Numbered from the stretch's first letter, positions 16,938 to 26,217 are shown. The stretch: DNA of 64,000 nt from Microbulbifer elongatus (GCF_020524885.1 NZ_JAIVKJ010000001.1:744001-808000), one strand, 5' to 3'. A program made the numbers and translations. Notes: a model not told the origin generated them from the sequence alone.

Positions 16938-19664
16938 ATGAAACGACTCCCCCTCTTTGCCAGCCTGGCGCTATCCGCCTTTATTGCATCCTGTGCAGAT
17001 CCGGAGTCTGCCAGCCCTGCCCAATCTGCTGCGGGCGCCGGGGCAGCGCCGGCGCGTATTGCCGCCAATTTTGATGTAACCCAGGAAGTGCTGATCAATT
17101 TTCAGGGCGCAAATGCGGATCTGCGGGCCCAGTGCAAGAACGCTGGCGGCAGCGGGGCGACGTGTTCCACTTACCGGATCAGCCTGATCAATAACGGCCC
17201 TGCCATTGGTGCTGACGAGCGCGACTGGACGCTCTACTTCCACAGTGTGCGCCGCTCGCTGGCACTGCTGAACAGTGACGCCTTCACCCTGGAGCGGGTA
17301 AATGGGGACTTGCACCGCCTGGTCCCGACGGAAAAGTTTGCCGGTATCGCCGCTGGCGAGACGCTGCCGCTGGACTTCCTGGCAGAGAGCTGGATGCAGT
17401 TTGAGTCCGATTTCCAGCCGCGTCTGTTTGTTGTGGACGCTGAGGGAGAGGCACATGTCATCCAGTCTACGGATACGGATGATCTGAGCGATATCGTGTT
17501 GCCGATTACCAAGAACGACCCAGACAACTGGAAACGGGCGGCCGATGACGCCAACACCCTGGCTACGGCTGCGAGCCGGTTCACGCAATTTACTGCAGAC
17601 GCGGAGCTGGTTGCCGATGAGGGTAGCGACTGGCGTAGCCGGATTATCCCCAAGCCCGCTTCGATGAAGCTCACCAAGGGTATGCCGGTGAAACTGGCAC
17701 AGGGCGTGACTATTCAGGCGGAAGACCTGGCGGAGGGCAGTGTGACTGCTCTGCAGCAGCGGATCGAAACGCTGGGGCTGGCGGCCACCGGCTCTGAAGC
17801 TTACGCGGTATCCGTCACTGTAAATGCCGCTGCCTTTCCGGGGCAGCCCGAGGGTGCCTATCGCCTTTCCGTTGGTCGGAAAGGTGCAGAAGTAAGCGGC
17901 GCGGACCAGAGTGGCGCTTTTTATGGCGTTCAGTCACTGCTGGCGCTGGTAGATCTGCAGAGTAACAGCCTGCCGCAGGCTGTGGTTGAGGATGCCCCGC
18001 GCTTTCCGCACCGCGGCTTTTTCCTGGATGTGGGGCGCAACTTCCACAGCAAGGAGGTGGTGCTGAAGCTTTTGGACCAGATGGCTGCGTACAAGCTCAA
18101 CCGCTTTCACTTCCACCTGTCGGACGATGAGGGATGGCGGCTGGAAATACCGGGCCTGCCGGAACTGACGGAAATCGGCAGCCAGCGCTGTTTTGATCTG
18201 GATGAAAATCGTTGCCTGCTGCCCCAGCTGGGTTCAGGGCCACATGCGAACAATTTCGGCAGCGGTTATTACAGCGTTGATGACTATGTAGAAATCCTGC
18301 GTTACGCCGCCGACCGCCAGATTGAAGTGGTGCCGGAGTTTGATATGCCCGCGCATGCGCGCGCCGCGGTGGTAGCGATGGAGGCTCGCTATCGTAAGCT
18401 GAAGGACTCAGATCTGGCGGCCGCTGAGGCCTATCGCCTGATCGACCCGCAGGATGATACCCAGTACCTGTCGGTGCAGTTCTATAACGACAGTTATATC
18501 AACCCCTGTATGGACTCCACCTATAACTTCGTGGGCAAGCTGATCAGCGAAGTCAAAACCATGCATCACACCGCTGGACACCCGCTGAAAAGCTGGCACT
18601 TCGGTGGCGATGAAGCCGTAAATATTCTCGCCTCGGACGCATTTGAAGTGGGCCCCGGTGAAAATCCCGATAAGGGTGACGTCGGTGCCGAAAAACGCGA
18701 TAAGCCGTGGAGCAAGTCTCCCCAGTGCAAAGCGCTGATCGCCAGCGGTGAAGTAGAGGCCATTGATGAGCTGGGCGAACTCTACGCCAAGCGAGTGAGC
18801 AAGTTGGTGGCCGATGCTGGCATTCCCACCATGGCTGCCTGGAACGACGGTGTGAAGAAAATCAGTAACGCCGGTGATGAGCTGGCCACCGAGCACAATT
18901 ATGTCAATTCCTGGGCGCCTTTGTTCTGGGGTGGTGGTAATGAAAGCACGCATTTCGCCGAGACAGGTTTTGACCTGGTGCAATCGCACTCCGATTATCT
19001 CTACTTCGATATGCCTCAGGAGGTAGATCCGAAAGAGCGCGGTTACTACTGGGCGTCTCGCTATACCGATACCCGTAAAACCTTCAGCTACGCACCGCTG
19101 AATACAGCGCAGTTAGCGGAGCTGTACCCCAACCGCGATGGCCACAGCTGGGACGCGACCTCTCCGTCCGCGGAGTTTGCCGACAGTGTGCGTGGTATCC
19201 AGGGGCAGCTGTGGAGTGAAGTGGTGCGCACCGACGAAGCGGTGGAGTATCAGGTGTTCCCACGCCTACTGGCCCTGGCGGAGCGCGCCTGGCATCAGGC
19301 CTCGTGGGAACTTCCGATTAAAGAAGGGCAGACGTTCTCTGGCGAAACCACTTTTGTCGACAAGCAGGCCCTGGCGAAAGACTGGGTGGGCTTCTCCGCA
19401 GCACTGGGGCAGAAAGAGCTGCTCAAGCTGGATCGTGCGGGTATCGGTTATCGGGTGCCGGTTCCCGGTGCAGTGATTGAGGGCGACCATATAAAAGCGG
19501 CACTGCCGTACCCCGGGCTGACTGTTGAGTATTTCAATGGAGAAATCTGGCAGCCACTCGGCGAAGCCGTGGCGCCGGAAGCGGTACAGTCTATCCGCGC
19601 ACGTAGTGCTGATGGCGAGCGCGCCGGGCGACCGGTAGCACTGGACGCAAGGGTAGCCCTCTAA
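16938..19664 (+). CDS. Beta-N-acetylhexosaminidase lipoprotein (GH20, chitobiase-like)
   Basis: The enzyme releases N-acetylglucosamine from chitobiose and other chito-oligosaccharides. The 908-residue precursor begins with a lipoprotein signal (LALSAFIASC, lipidated Cys near residue 18), so it is probably anchored in a membrane and faces the periplasm or the cell surface. The domains are an N-terminal carbohydrate-binding domain (about 40-190), a GH20 beta domain (about 230-350), the catalytic barrel with the Asp-Glu pair of HFGGDEAVN at about residues 558-559, and a C-terminal small domain. The ATG at 16938 was chosen over a GTG at 16911 because it gives the lipobox and has a purine-rich site upstream. 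Confidence 0.92.
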   Translation: MKRLPLFASLALSAFIASCADPESASPAQSAAGAGAAPARIAANFDVTQEVLINFQGANADLRAQCKNAGGSGATCSTYRISLINNGPAIGADERDWTLYFHSVRRSLALLNSDAFTLERVNGDLHRLVPTEKFAGIAAGETLPLDFLAESWMQFESDFQPRLFVVDAEGEAHVIQSTDTDDLSDIVLPITKNDPDNWKRAADDANTLATAASRFTQFTADAELVADEGSDWRSRIIPKPASMKLTKGMPVKLAQGVTIQAEDLAEGSVTALQQRIETLGLAATGSEAYAVSVTVNAAAFPGQPEGAYRLSVGRKGAEVSGADQSGAFYGVQSLLALVDLQSNSLPQAVVEDAPRFPHRGFFLDVGRNFHSKEVVLKLLDQMAAYKLNRFHFHLSDDEGWRLEIPGLPELTEIGSQRCFDLDENRCLLPQLGSGPHANNFGSGYYSVDDYVEILRYAADRQIEVVPEFDMPAHARAAVVAMEARYRKLKDSDLAAAEAYRLIDPQDDTQYLSVQFYNDSYINPCMDSTYNFVGKLISEVKTMHHTAGHPLKSWHFGGDEAVNILASDAFEVGPGENPDKGDVGAEKRDKPWSKSPQCKALIASGEVEAIDELGELYAKRVSKLVADAGIPTMAAWNDGVKKISNAGDELATEHNYVNSWAPLFWGGGNESTHFAETGFDLVQSHSDYLYFDMPQEVDPKERGYYWASRYTDTRKTFSYAPLNTAQLAELYPNRDGHSWDATSPSAEFADSVRGIQGQLWSEVVRTDEAVEYQVFPRLLALAERAWHQASWELPIKEGQTFSGETTFVDKQALAKDWVGFSAALGQKELLKLDRAGIGYRVPVPGAVIEGDHIKAALPYPGLTVEYFNGEIWQPLGEAVAPEAVQSIRARSADGERAGRPVALDARVAL

Positions 19665-19697
19665 GTTAACCCCTCTAAGTTAAACCCTCTAAGTTAA
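19657..19697 (+). repeat. Three 14-base tandem repeats across the hexosaminidase stop codon
   Basis: CCCTCTAAGTTAA occurs at 19657, 19671 and 19685 with a 14-base period. The first copy supplies the stop codon. Because 14 is not a multiple of three, the copies put TAA in several frames. Confidence 0.85.
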
Positions 19698-20052
19698 ATC
19701 CAGAGTACCGGGTGCCCGTCTATCGGGCGCCCGATTTTGGGTGCCGACTCGTCCCCCTCATCTTGACCTTTTGGTCACTATCTCCCTCGCTTTCCTCTTT
19801 GTACTTTCTATTTCTTGCTATCCGGGCTCGCACGGTCGACCGCCCGCCGCAAGTACCTCGCCGCGCATGTCTACAATTGCTGGAGCAGTTACCGGCAAGT
19901 GTGTGCGAATCTCTCACGGATTTCGGAATTACCAGTGTATTACCGCGCTGTTCGCGCTCTATCGCCGGGATTCGGTGTTAGATTGAGCATTGCATACCCG
20001 GTACCGGTGTTGCCATTTTCGAAAAAACATAATTTTTACAAGGGAGAGGGCC
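19698..20052. other. Intergenic region before the GMC oxidoreductase
   Basis: These 355 bases contain no convincing gene. A short inverted repeat near 19711-19735 (GGGTGCCCG with CGGGCGCCC) could terminate the hexosaminidase transcript. Short frames here have no ribosome site. An AAGGGAGAGG site directly precedes the next ATG. Confidence 0.5.
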
Positions 20053-21681
20053 ATGGCGAGAAGCAAGGTATACGACTACGTGATTATCGGCGGGGGGTCC
20101 GCTGGGTGCGTACTCGCCAATCGCTTGAGTGCGGACGAGCAGAATCGGGTCTGCCTTCTGGAGTCTGGCCCCTCCGATCACAACCTGCTGATCCAGATGC
20201 CCGTGGGAATCGGATATCTGGTACCGGGCAAACGTTTCAATCTGCATCACTATACCGAGCCCCAGCCGAATCTTGAGAACCGGCGCCTTTTCTGGCCGCG
20301 CGGCCGTGTGTTGGGTGGCAGTAGCGCCATCAATGCCATGATCTACACGCGCGGAAATCCGGGTGATTATGACGCCTGGGAGAGCGCGGGAAACCCAGGC
20401 TGGGGGTGGGCTGGCATGCTGCCGTATTTTCTGCTCGCCGAAGGCAATCAGCGTGGCAGTGATGCCTATCACAGTGGTTACGGCCCGCTGGCAGTTTCCG
20501 ATCTCAAATGGAAGTCTGCTGCCGGTGAGGCATTTGTGAGTGCCGCACGGCAGGCGGGCCATCGCGCCAATCACGATTTTAACGGGCACCACCAGAATGG
20601 CGTCGGCTTTTACCAGGTTACGCAGAAATTTGGCCGGCGTTGCTCGGCGGCTACTGCCTATCTCCACCCGGTCAAAAACCGCCCCAACCTAAGCATTTTT
20701 ACCAGTGCGCCCGCCGCACAGCTCGAATTTAAAGGCGACCGTGTGTGCGCCGTAACTCTGCGCAATGGTCATCGCATTGTTGCCAACAAAGAAGTGATTT
20801 TGTGCGCGGGCGCGATCCAGTCCCCACAGTTGTTGATGCTGTCGGGGGTGGGGCCCGAGGGTGAGTTGAAGAAACTGGGGATTGTTCCCCAGTGCCACTT
20901 GCCCGGCGTGGGACAGAATCTTCAGGACCACCTGGATATTACCCAAGTAGTAGAAACCAACCGGGCGGTCGGGTTTAACGATGCCCTATGGCCGAAGTTC
21001 AAGGCAGCGCTGCGACTTCCAGAATACCTGTTCTTGAATCGGGGCATGCTGACCAACAATGTGGCGGAGGCAGGAGGGTTTGCCAGTTCCAGTCTGGCCG
21101 GGGAGTACCCGGATATTCAATTTCACCTGAGCGCGGTGCCTCTATTCGATCACGGGTTCAATAAAAAACCGGGTAACGGCTATTCGCTGCACGCCTGCGC
21201 ACTGCGGCCAAAAAGTCGCGGCAGTATTTCCCTGGTGTCTCGGGATCCCAAGGCGCTGCCCGCAATTCAGCCAAATTATCTTTCCGATCCAGAGGATCTC
21301 CAGGTGCTGGTGGAGGGATTTGAAATGGCGAGAGAAATTATCGAGCAGCCTGAACTGAAAAAATTGCAAAAACGCTGGTGGCTACCCGAGCAATCGCTGA
21401 CCAGTAAGGAAGCCATTACTAATTTTATTCAGCAAAAAGCAGAGTCTATCTATCACCCTGTTGGTACCTGCAAAATGGGGCGGGATGACATGGCCGTGGT
21501 CGACAGCGAACTGCGTGTGCGCGGTGTGGATGGACTGCGTGTGGTGGATGCCTCCATAATGCCCACCCTGATCAGCGGCAATACCAATGCGCCGGTGATC
21601 GCCATTGCGGAAAAAGCGGCTGAAATGATTCTCGCCAAACCCGCGCTACACAAACATCAGGAAATCAGCGAAAGCGCATGA
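20053..21681 (+). CDS. GMC-family FAD-dependent alcohol/choline-type dehydrogenase
   Basis: The 542-residue flavoenzyme has the N-terminal dinucleotide motif (YVIIGGGSAGCVLANRLS), the GMC signature GGSSAINAMIYTRG and the C-terminal active-site region SIYHPVGTCKMG with NTNAPVIAIAEKAAEM. It resembles BetA and alcohol dehydrogenases such as AlkJ. The substrate is probably an alcohol, but it cannot be specified, and no aldehyde dehydrogenase or transporter gene adjoins it. The ATG at 20053 has a strong AGGGAGAGG site. Its stop codon overlaps the rlmA start (ATGA), so the two are translationally coupled. Confidence 0.85.
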   Translation: MARSKVYDYVIIGGGSAGCVLANRLSADEQNRVCLLESGPSDHNLLIQMPVGIGYLVPGKRFNLHHYTEPQPNLENRRLFWPRGRVLGGSSAINAMIYTRGNPGDYDAWESAGNPGWGWAGMLPYFLLAEGNQRGSDAYHSGYGPLAVSDLKWKSAAGEAFVSAARQAGHRANHDFNGHHQNGVGFYQVTQKFGRRCSAATAYLHPVKNRPNLSIFTSAPAAQLEFKGDRVCAVTLRNGHRIVANKEVILCAGAIQSPQLLMLSGVGPEGELKKLGIVPQCHLPGVGQNLQDHLDITQVVETNRAVGFNDALWPKFKAALRLPEYLFLNRGMLTNNVAEAGGFASSSLAGEYPDIQFHLSAVPLFDHGFNKKPGNGYSLHACALRPKSRGSISLVSRDPKALPAIQPNYLSDPEDLQVLVEGFEMAREIIEQPELKKLQKRWWLPEQSLTSKEAITNFIQQKAESIYHPVGTCKMGRDDMAVVDSELRVRGVDGLRVVDASIMPTLISGNTNAPVIAIAEKAAEMILAKPALHKHQEISESA

Positions 21682-22496
21682 TCTGGCAGTGCCCCCATTG
21701 CAGAGAGTCTCTTGAGTTAGCGGAGCGAACCTGGCGCTGCGCCAATGGCCATAGTTTTGATTGTGCCAAAGAGGGGTACGTCAATCTTCTGCCGGTTAAT
21801 CAAAAACGCAGCCGTGAGCCGGGGGATTCTGCTGAAATGCTCAACGCTCGCCGGCGTTTTCTCGAAGCGGGGCACTACGGCCCGCTGGCGGATGCGATTG
21901 GCGCGCAGCTACAGAGTCTTTCTGCAGGACCAGCACCTGTACTCGACGTAGGCTGCGGAGAAGGCTGGTATGCGCGAAGGCTAGTAGAGCATGGCTGGCC
22001 TCCAGCGCATGTATTTGGAGTGGATATTGCCAAGGCCGGCGTGCGGCTGGCGGCAAAAAAACAACCACAAGCGCATTTTGCCGTGGCGAGCAATTACCAC
22101 CTCCCGGTGGCCGCCAGTAGTGTGAACGCCGTGTTGCGCGTGTTTGCGCCAGGACCGGCCGAAGAACTCCGGCGGGTACTGAAGCCCGGTGGTGTCCTGG
22201 TGGACGTTTCCCCTGGGCCAGAACATCTCTGGAGTCTTAAAAGCCGTCTGTACGATCATCCGCAGCGGCACGAGTCACCCGAAGCGGTGCAAGGTTTGGC
22301 TCCGGTGAGCGAATTGCGTTGCGAGTTTCCCCTGAGCATAAAATCCAATGCTCAGGTACGAGACTTTCTGGCTATGACACCGTTCGCCTGGAAAGGGCGC
22401 GCGGAAGCCCGCGAGGCGCTGGAACAACAGGAAACGTTGACGCTGGAAGCGGATTTTCTGTTGCGTGTATACCAAAAGAACGAAGGGCAGGATTAA
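21678..22496 (+). CDS. rlmA: 23S rRNA (guanine-745-N1)-methyltransferase
   Basis: RlmA methylates N1 of G745 in helix 35 of 23S rRNA. The 272-residue protein has the N-terminal zinc knuckle (CPHCRESL then CANGHSFDCAKEGYVNLLP) typical of RlmA. An SAM-binding Rossmann domain follows, with motif I VLDVGCGEGWYARRL near residue 93 and a VDISPG-like motif near 170. The start overlaps the preceding GMC stop by four bases. It is followed three bases later by tadA, forming a small RNA-modification operon. Confidence 0.9.
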   Translation: MIWQCPHCRESLELAERTWRCANGHSFDCAKEGYVNLLPVNQKRSREPGDSAEMLNARRRFLEAGHYGPLADAIGAQLQSLSAGPAPVLDVGCGEGWYARRLVEHGWPPAHVFGVDIAKAGVRLAAKKQPQAHFAVASNYHLPVAASSVNAVLRVFAPGPAEELRRVLKPGGVLVDVSPGPEHLWSLKSRLYDHPQRHESPEAVQGLAPVSELRCEFPLSIKSNAQVRDFLAMTPFAWKGRAEAREALEQQETLTLEADFLLRVYQKNEGQD

Positions 22497-22499
22497 CAA

Positions 22500-22955
22500 G
22501 TGGCAACGCCGCGTGACTACATGTTTATGCAGCAGGCACTGGCGCTGGCTGCCAAAGGGGCCGAGCTCGGTGAAGTGCCAGTGGGTGCACTGGTGGTGCT
22601 TGATGGCGAAGTGATCGGCGAGGGTTTTAATCAGCCAATTTCTGCATCTGATCCAAGTGCCCATGCAGAAGTAAAGGCGCTGCGTGCGGCGGCAGCGCAC
22701 CAGGGGAACTACCGTTTGCCCGGTGCTACCCTGTACGTGACCATTGAACCCTGTACCATGTGTTTTGGAACCCTGATACACGCGCGCATAGCACGCCTCG
22801 TATACGGTGCTGCTGAACCCCGCGCGGGCGTAGTGGTTAGCCAGCTTCAGCTGGCGGAGAAAACATTCTTCAATCACAAGATCGAAGTGGAGGGGGGCGT
22901 ACTGGCAGAAGACGCCGGCGCCCTGGTCCGGGACTTTTTCAAGAAACGGCGCTAG
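22500..22955 (+). CDS. tadA: tRNA-specific adenosine-34 deaminase
   Basis: TadA converts A34 to inosine in tRNA-Arg(ACG), allowing decoding of CGN codons. The 151-residue protein carries the cytidine-deaminase zinc motifs HAEVKAL (about residue 55) and PCTMCFG (about 84-89), and the FNHKIEVEGG segment common to TadA. The start codon is GTG (MATPRDYMFMQQALALAAKGAE). It is four bases from rlmA and three bases before the next gene, so all three are probably co-transcribed. Confidence 0.95.
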   Translation: MATPRDYMFMQQALALAAKGAELGEVPVGALVVLDGEVIGEGFNQPISASDPSAHAEVKALRAAAAHQGNYRLPGATLYVTIEPCTMCFGTLIHARIARLVYGAAEPRAGVVVSQLQLAEKTFFNHKIEVEGGVLAEDAGALVRDFFKKRR

Positions 22956-22957
22956 AT

Positions 22958-23395
22958 ATGCTCTTGGCAATTCTGATCAATTCGCTGCTGGTTGCTGTGG
23001 CGGTAGTGATTCATCACGAAGCGCTGAATTTTCTATTCTGGTTAGGGCGGAAGCTCAACGTACGGCGCAATGTAGGTGTGCTGATCGGTGTATTCGGCGC
23101 GCTGGTTGCGCACAACGCGGAGATCTGGTTGTTCGCGATAGGGTACTTTTATATGTATCACTCGCCGTACTTCGGTACGCTCGAGGGGAACTTCACGGGA
23201 ACTCTGCAGGATTGTGTCTACTTTTCATTTACGACCTATACCTCTCTCGGGCTCGGAGATATCGAGCCCCACGGTGACCTGCGTTTCACCGTGGGACTGG
23301 AGGCGCTCACCGGGCTGGTACTGATCACCTGGACCGCCTCCTTCCTGTTTTTGAAAATGCAGCGCTTCTGGCAGAAGGAGCTTGAAAAGAGCTAG
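22958..23395 (+). CDS. Small two-TM potassium-channel-like protein
   Basis: This 145-residue protein has N-terminal hydrophobic helices (about residues 2-22 and 44-66), a pore-loop region and a final transmembrane helix (about 112-132). The sequence TTYTSLGLGDIEP at about 92-104 lines up with the K+ channel filter region (TVGYGD), with Leu in place of the usual Tyr. This places it in the Ion_trans_2-like family by inference. It lacks an RCK or cyclic-nucleotide domain. It directly follows tadA. Ion selectivity cannot be judged with a changed filter. Confidence 0.7.
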   Translation: MLLAILINSLLVAVAVVIHHEALNFLFWLGRKLNVRRNVGVLIGVFGALVAHNAEIWLFAIGYFYMYHSPYFGTLEGNFTGTLQDCVYFSFTTYTSLGLGDIEPHGDLRFTVGLEALTGLVLITWTASFLFLKMQRFWQKELEKS

Positions 23396-23405
23396 TCCGC
23401 CGGCA

Positions 23406-23482
23406 GCGATTACTTAGCTGCTACTTGGCCACTACTTGGCCATTACTTAGCCATTACTTAGCCATTACTTAGCCGCTATCGG
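23406..23482 (+). repeat. Seven 11-base tandem repeats
   Basis: The 77 bases after the channel gene are seven consecutive 11-base units of the form GCCATTACTTA. The three central units (23439-23471) are identical and the outer ones diverge (for example GCTGCTACTTG). The period is close to one helical turn. The array ends 40 bases before the next start codon. Confidence 0.9.
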
Positions 23483-23522
23483 GAGCTATTAAGGAATCTT
23501 GATAGAACCTTCAGGGAATCAT

Positions 23523-24908
23523 ATGAATAATAAATTATCAAAAGTTCCAGGCATTGTTCTGCTTGCTGCATTGATCGTGTCGACGCTGACCGGGTGTGAC
23601 GGGCGTAAATCACCTGAGGAGGAGTCTAAAGAGCAGCAATCCGGGACGGATACGCCCTCTGCGTCGGAAGCGCAAAAAGCCGATGTCGACCCGGCACTGG
23701 ACCAGGTCGCTCAGGAATACGTCCGTCTAGTGCTGACGCTGGGTAACCACGATAAAAGTTACGTGGATGCCTACTACGGCCCAGCGGAGTGGAAGACAGA
23801 AGCCGAAGCGGATGCCGCCTCTCCGGCAGAGCTCGCCAGCCGGGCAGAAATGTTACTGAGTAAGTTGCCACAGGATATTGAGCCGGCGAGCGACCTGCAC
23901 ACCCTGCGCCAGCATTACCTTAAAACCCAGCTGAAAGCGGTGGCCGCCCACGCCCATCATATCGCCGATGCCAGTTTTCGCGATTTCCAGCGGGAGGCCA
24001 AGGCTCTGTACGATACCGAGCCACCTGTGCAGGAATACGCCGAGTTTGACCCGGTGCTGGCCCAGCTGGAGCAGGAACTACCTGGCAACGAGCCGCTGCA
24101 CCTTCGGGTACAAAAATTCCAGCAGCAGTACCGGATACCGGAAGACAAGCTGGCACCCGTATTCAATGCGGCCATCGAAGAATGCAAGAAGCGTACTCTG
24201 GCGCATATGGCGTTACCGGCGAACGAGAGCTTTGAACTTGAGTACGTGCAGGACAAGCCCTGGAGTGGCTACAACTGGTATCAGGGCAATGCCCACAGCC
24301 TGATCCAGATCAATTCCGAGTTACCCATTTATATTGATCGCGCGGTAGACCTTGGCTGTCACGAGGGCTATCCGGGGCACCACACCTACAACGCGCTGCT
24401 CGAGCAGAAGCTGGTGAAGGATCAGGGGTGGCCTGAGTACAGCGTTTACCCTCTGTTCAGCCCCCAGTCACTGATTGCAGAGGGCAGTGCCAACTACGGC
24501 ATCGAGCTCGCTTTTCCCGGGGGAGAGAAAACCCGCTTCGAGCAGGAGACGCTGTATCCCCTCGCTGGTCTCGATTCGTCAACGGCGGAGAAGTATCAGC
24601 GTGTGCTGTCACTACTGGCACAGCTGAAGTTCGCAGAAAACATCGTCGCGAGGGAATATATCGATGGCAAAATCGATCGTGACGAGGCTGTCGCCCGATT
24701 CCAGAAGTACACTGCCATGAGCCCGGAGAAGGCCGCGCAGCGGGTGCGCTTTGTGGATACCTACGGCGCCTACGTGATCAATTACAACTGGGGCAAAGCC
24801 TTGGTGAAACAATATGTGGAAAACGGTGCCGAGACGAGCGATGCACGCTGGCAGAAGTTCTCCAGATTGCTCTCTTCTCCACGACTTCCCTCGTCACTGA
24901 ACTGGTGA
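23523..24908 (+). CDS. DUF885-family lipoprotein (putative metallo-hydrolase)
   Basis: The 461-residue precursor has a lipoprotein signal (GIVLLAALIVSTLTGC, Cys near residue 25) followed by a charged linker. The DUF885 body carries HEGYPGHHTYNALLE near residue 280, which resembles a zinc-dependent HExxH-like site. It also carries a downstream EGSANYGIELAFPG block, plausibly holding the glutamate ligand. The family is predicted to be peptidase-like, but the substrate is unknown. The ATG at 23523 was chosen over an upstream TTG because it begins the signal peptide. It ends a run of plus-strand genes and has a terminator. Confidence 0.82.
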   Translation: MNNKLSKVPGIVLLAALIVSTLTGCDGRKSPEEESKEQQSGTDTPSASEAQKADVDPALDQVAQEYVRLVLTLGNHDKSYVDAYYGPAEWKTEAEADAASPAELASRAEMLLSKLPQDIEPASDLHTLRQHYLKTQLKAVAAHAHHIADASFRDFQREAKALYDTEPPVQEYAEFDPVLAQLEQELPGNEPLHLRVQKFQQQYRIPEDKLAPVFNAAIEECKKRTLAHMALPANESFELEYVQDKPWSGYNWYQGNAHSLIQINSELPIYIDRAVDLGCHEGYPGHHTYNALLEQKLVKDQGWPEYSVYPLFSPQSLIAEGSANYGIELAFPGGEKTRFEQETLYPLAGLDSSTAEKYQRVLSLLAQLKFAENIVAREYIDGKIDRDEAVARFQKYTAMSPEKAAQRVRFVDTYGAYVINYNWGKALVKQYVENGAETSDARWQKFSRLLSSPRLPSSLNW

Positions 24909-24917
24909 TGCCAGAGA

Positions 24918-24953
24918 TTAGGGCGAGTGAATTTCTCGCCCTAACTTTTCTTT
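24918..24953 (+). terminator. Rho-independent terminator after the DUF885 gene
   Basis: A ten-base-pair stem (24918-24927 with 24935-24944) is followed by CTTTTCTTT, nine bases after the stop codon. Confidence 0.85.
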
Positions 24954-25349
24954 ACGTTTCGTTCCCTTCTTTCCTTCTTCCTTCCTGACCCTTCTTTTCT
25001 GACCTGAATGTCGTCTGAATGACTGACGGAAATTATCCTATTTGAATTTTCTCGCGAAGAGTTTTCCACAGACGTGGCACTGAAATTATCTTCTGTGGAA
25101 AAGTTTGGCGTTTGAAGGCACCTTTTTGGCGCTTATATTTTCATTTTTCCAGTGCGCATAACTGACGCTGATTTTTACGTCTGGCGCGAAAATTACTTTA
25201 ATGGAAGTGTGTGGCGTCAATATTGTGCAAAAGTTCCACGGTTAAAGATTTTTTTTGGTTGTTTTTTCTACAGCTGGTTGTGTCCGTGTCTAAACTGACA
25301 GTGATTGGGTTAATTGCTGTTTAATTTGCCGAATACGATGGAGTTCTCA
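24954..25349. other. AT-rich region upstream of the OmpW gene
   Basis: About 395 bases of AT-rich DNA contain no credible gene. Imperfect inverted segments (TTTTCCACAGA at 25061 and TCTGTGGAAAA at 25092) form a possible stem or protein site. No clear -35/-10 pair was found. The stretch presumably carries the regulatory sequence of the porin gene. Confidence 0.5.
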
Positions 25350-26111
25350 ATGAAAAAGACACGCGTTCTGACACCGCTTGCAATCGCTTTTGCCGCAATG
25401 GTTGGTGCTCAACAAGCATCTGCCGACTGGCTGAGTGATGGTGATTTTGTTGTCCGTGTGGGCGCCAGCTGGGTGGACCCGGATGACAGTGATGATAACC
25501 TGCGTCTTAATGATGGTTGGATCAAAGAAGATTTCGATATCGACAGCGATACTACCTGGAATATCTCCGGTGCCTGGCTGCCAGTAGAGCACTGGGGTGT
25601 GGAACTGATGTATATCGGTGCGACCGATCATGATATGGAGCTGGATCGGGTTCGCGTTGATGACGTTATCTATGACATCGATGGTTACGATATTGGCAGC
25701 TTCGAGGCGTCGTACTCCAATGCGTACCTGAACTGGTATCCCCTGAGCCGCGACTGCCTGGGTCAGCCTTATGTTGGTATCGGGGTGAACTATACCGACT
25801 TTAGCGATGAAGGCTTCTCACGTCGCTACAACGACTTGCTGATCGACAATGATGTGCTCGCTACCGACGCACACTTTGGCCTTGGACATTCCTGGGGCTT
25901 CACCGGTCAGATCGGTGTGGATTTCCGCTTTGGTCGTGAAAGCGCGTTCCTGGTAAACGCTGCGGTTCTGTATATCGATACAGACACCGACTTCAATGTG
26001 TACTACAAGGATGCGCGCTCTAGCGACCCATCGCTTACCCGCCGCGCGACAGTAAATGATGTGGACTTCAGCCCATGGGTGTTCAACCTGGGCGTTGGCT
26101 ACTCTTTCTAA
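25350..26111 (+). CDS. ompW: OmpW-family outer-membrane protein
   Basis: OmpW proteins are eight-stranded barrels with a hydrophobic channel, usually induced by stress or anaerobiosis. The 253-residue precursor has a signal peptide (KKTRVLTPLAIAFAAMVGAQQASA) and begins with the DFVVRVGASWVDPDD segment characteristic of the family. It ends in FNLGVGYSF with a terminal Phe. The loops are unusually rich in Asp (DPDDSDDN and similar), consistent with a marine or halophilic lifestyle. The ATG at 25350 follows a weak GGAG site. It is monocistronic and has its own terminator. Confidence 0.88.
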   Translation: MKKTRVLTPLAIAFAAMVGAQQASADWLSDGDFVVRVGASWVDPDDSDDNLRLNDGWIKEDFDIDSDTTWNISGAWLPVEHWGVELMYIGATDHDMELDRVRVDDVIYDIDGYDIGSFEASYSNAYLNWYPLSRDCLGQPYVGIGVNYTDFSDEGFSRRYNDLLIDNDVLATDAHFGLGHSWGFTGQIGVDFRFGRESAFLVNAAVLYIDTDTDFNVYYKDARSSDPSLTRRATVNDVDFSPWVFNLGVGYSF

Positions 26112-26152
26112 TCGACTTGTGAGATTGAAAAGTAGCGTTCAAGGATGAACGG

Positions 26153-26177
26153 AAAGGCACCCTCGGGTGCCTTTTTC
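26153..26177 (+). terminator. Rho-independent terminator of ompW
   Basis: An eight-base-pair stem (AAGGCACC with GGTGCCTT) is followed by a T run, about 42 bases after the ompW stop. Confidence 0.88.
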
Positions 26178-26217
26178 ATTAATAGCGGACAGGCGTTTCA
26201 AGGCGTAATTGGTTTCC

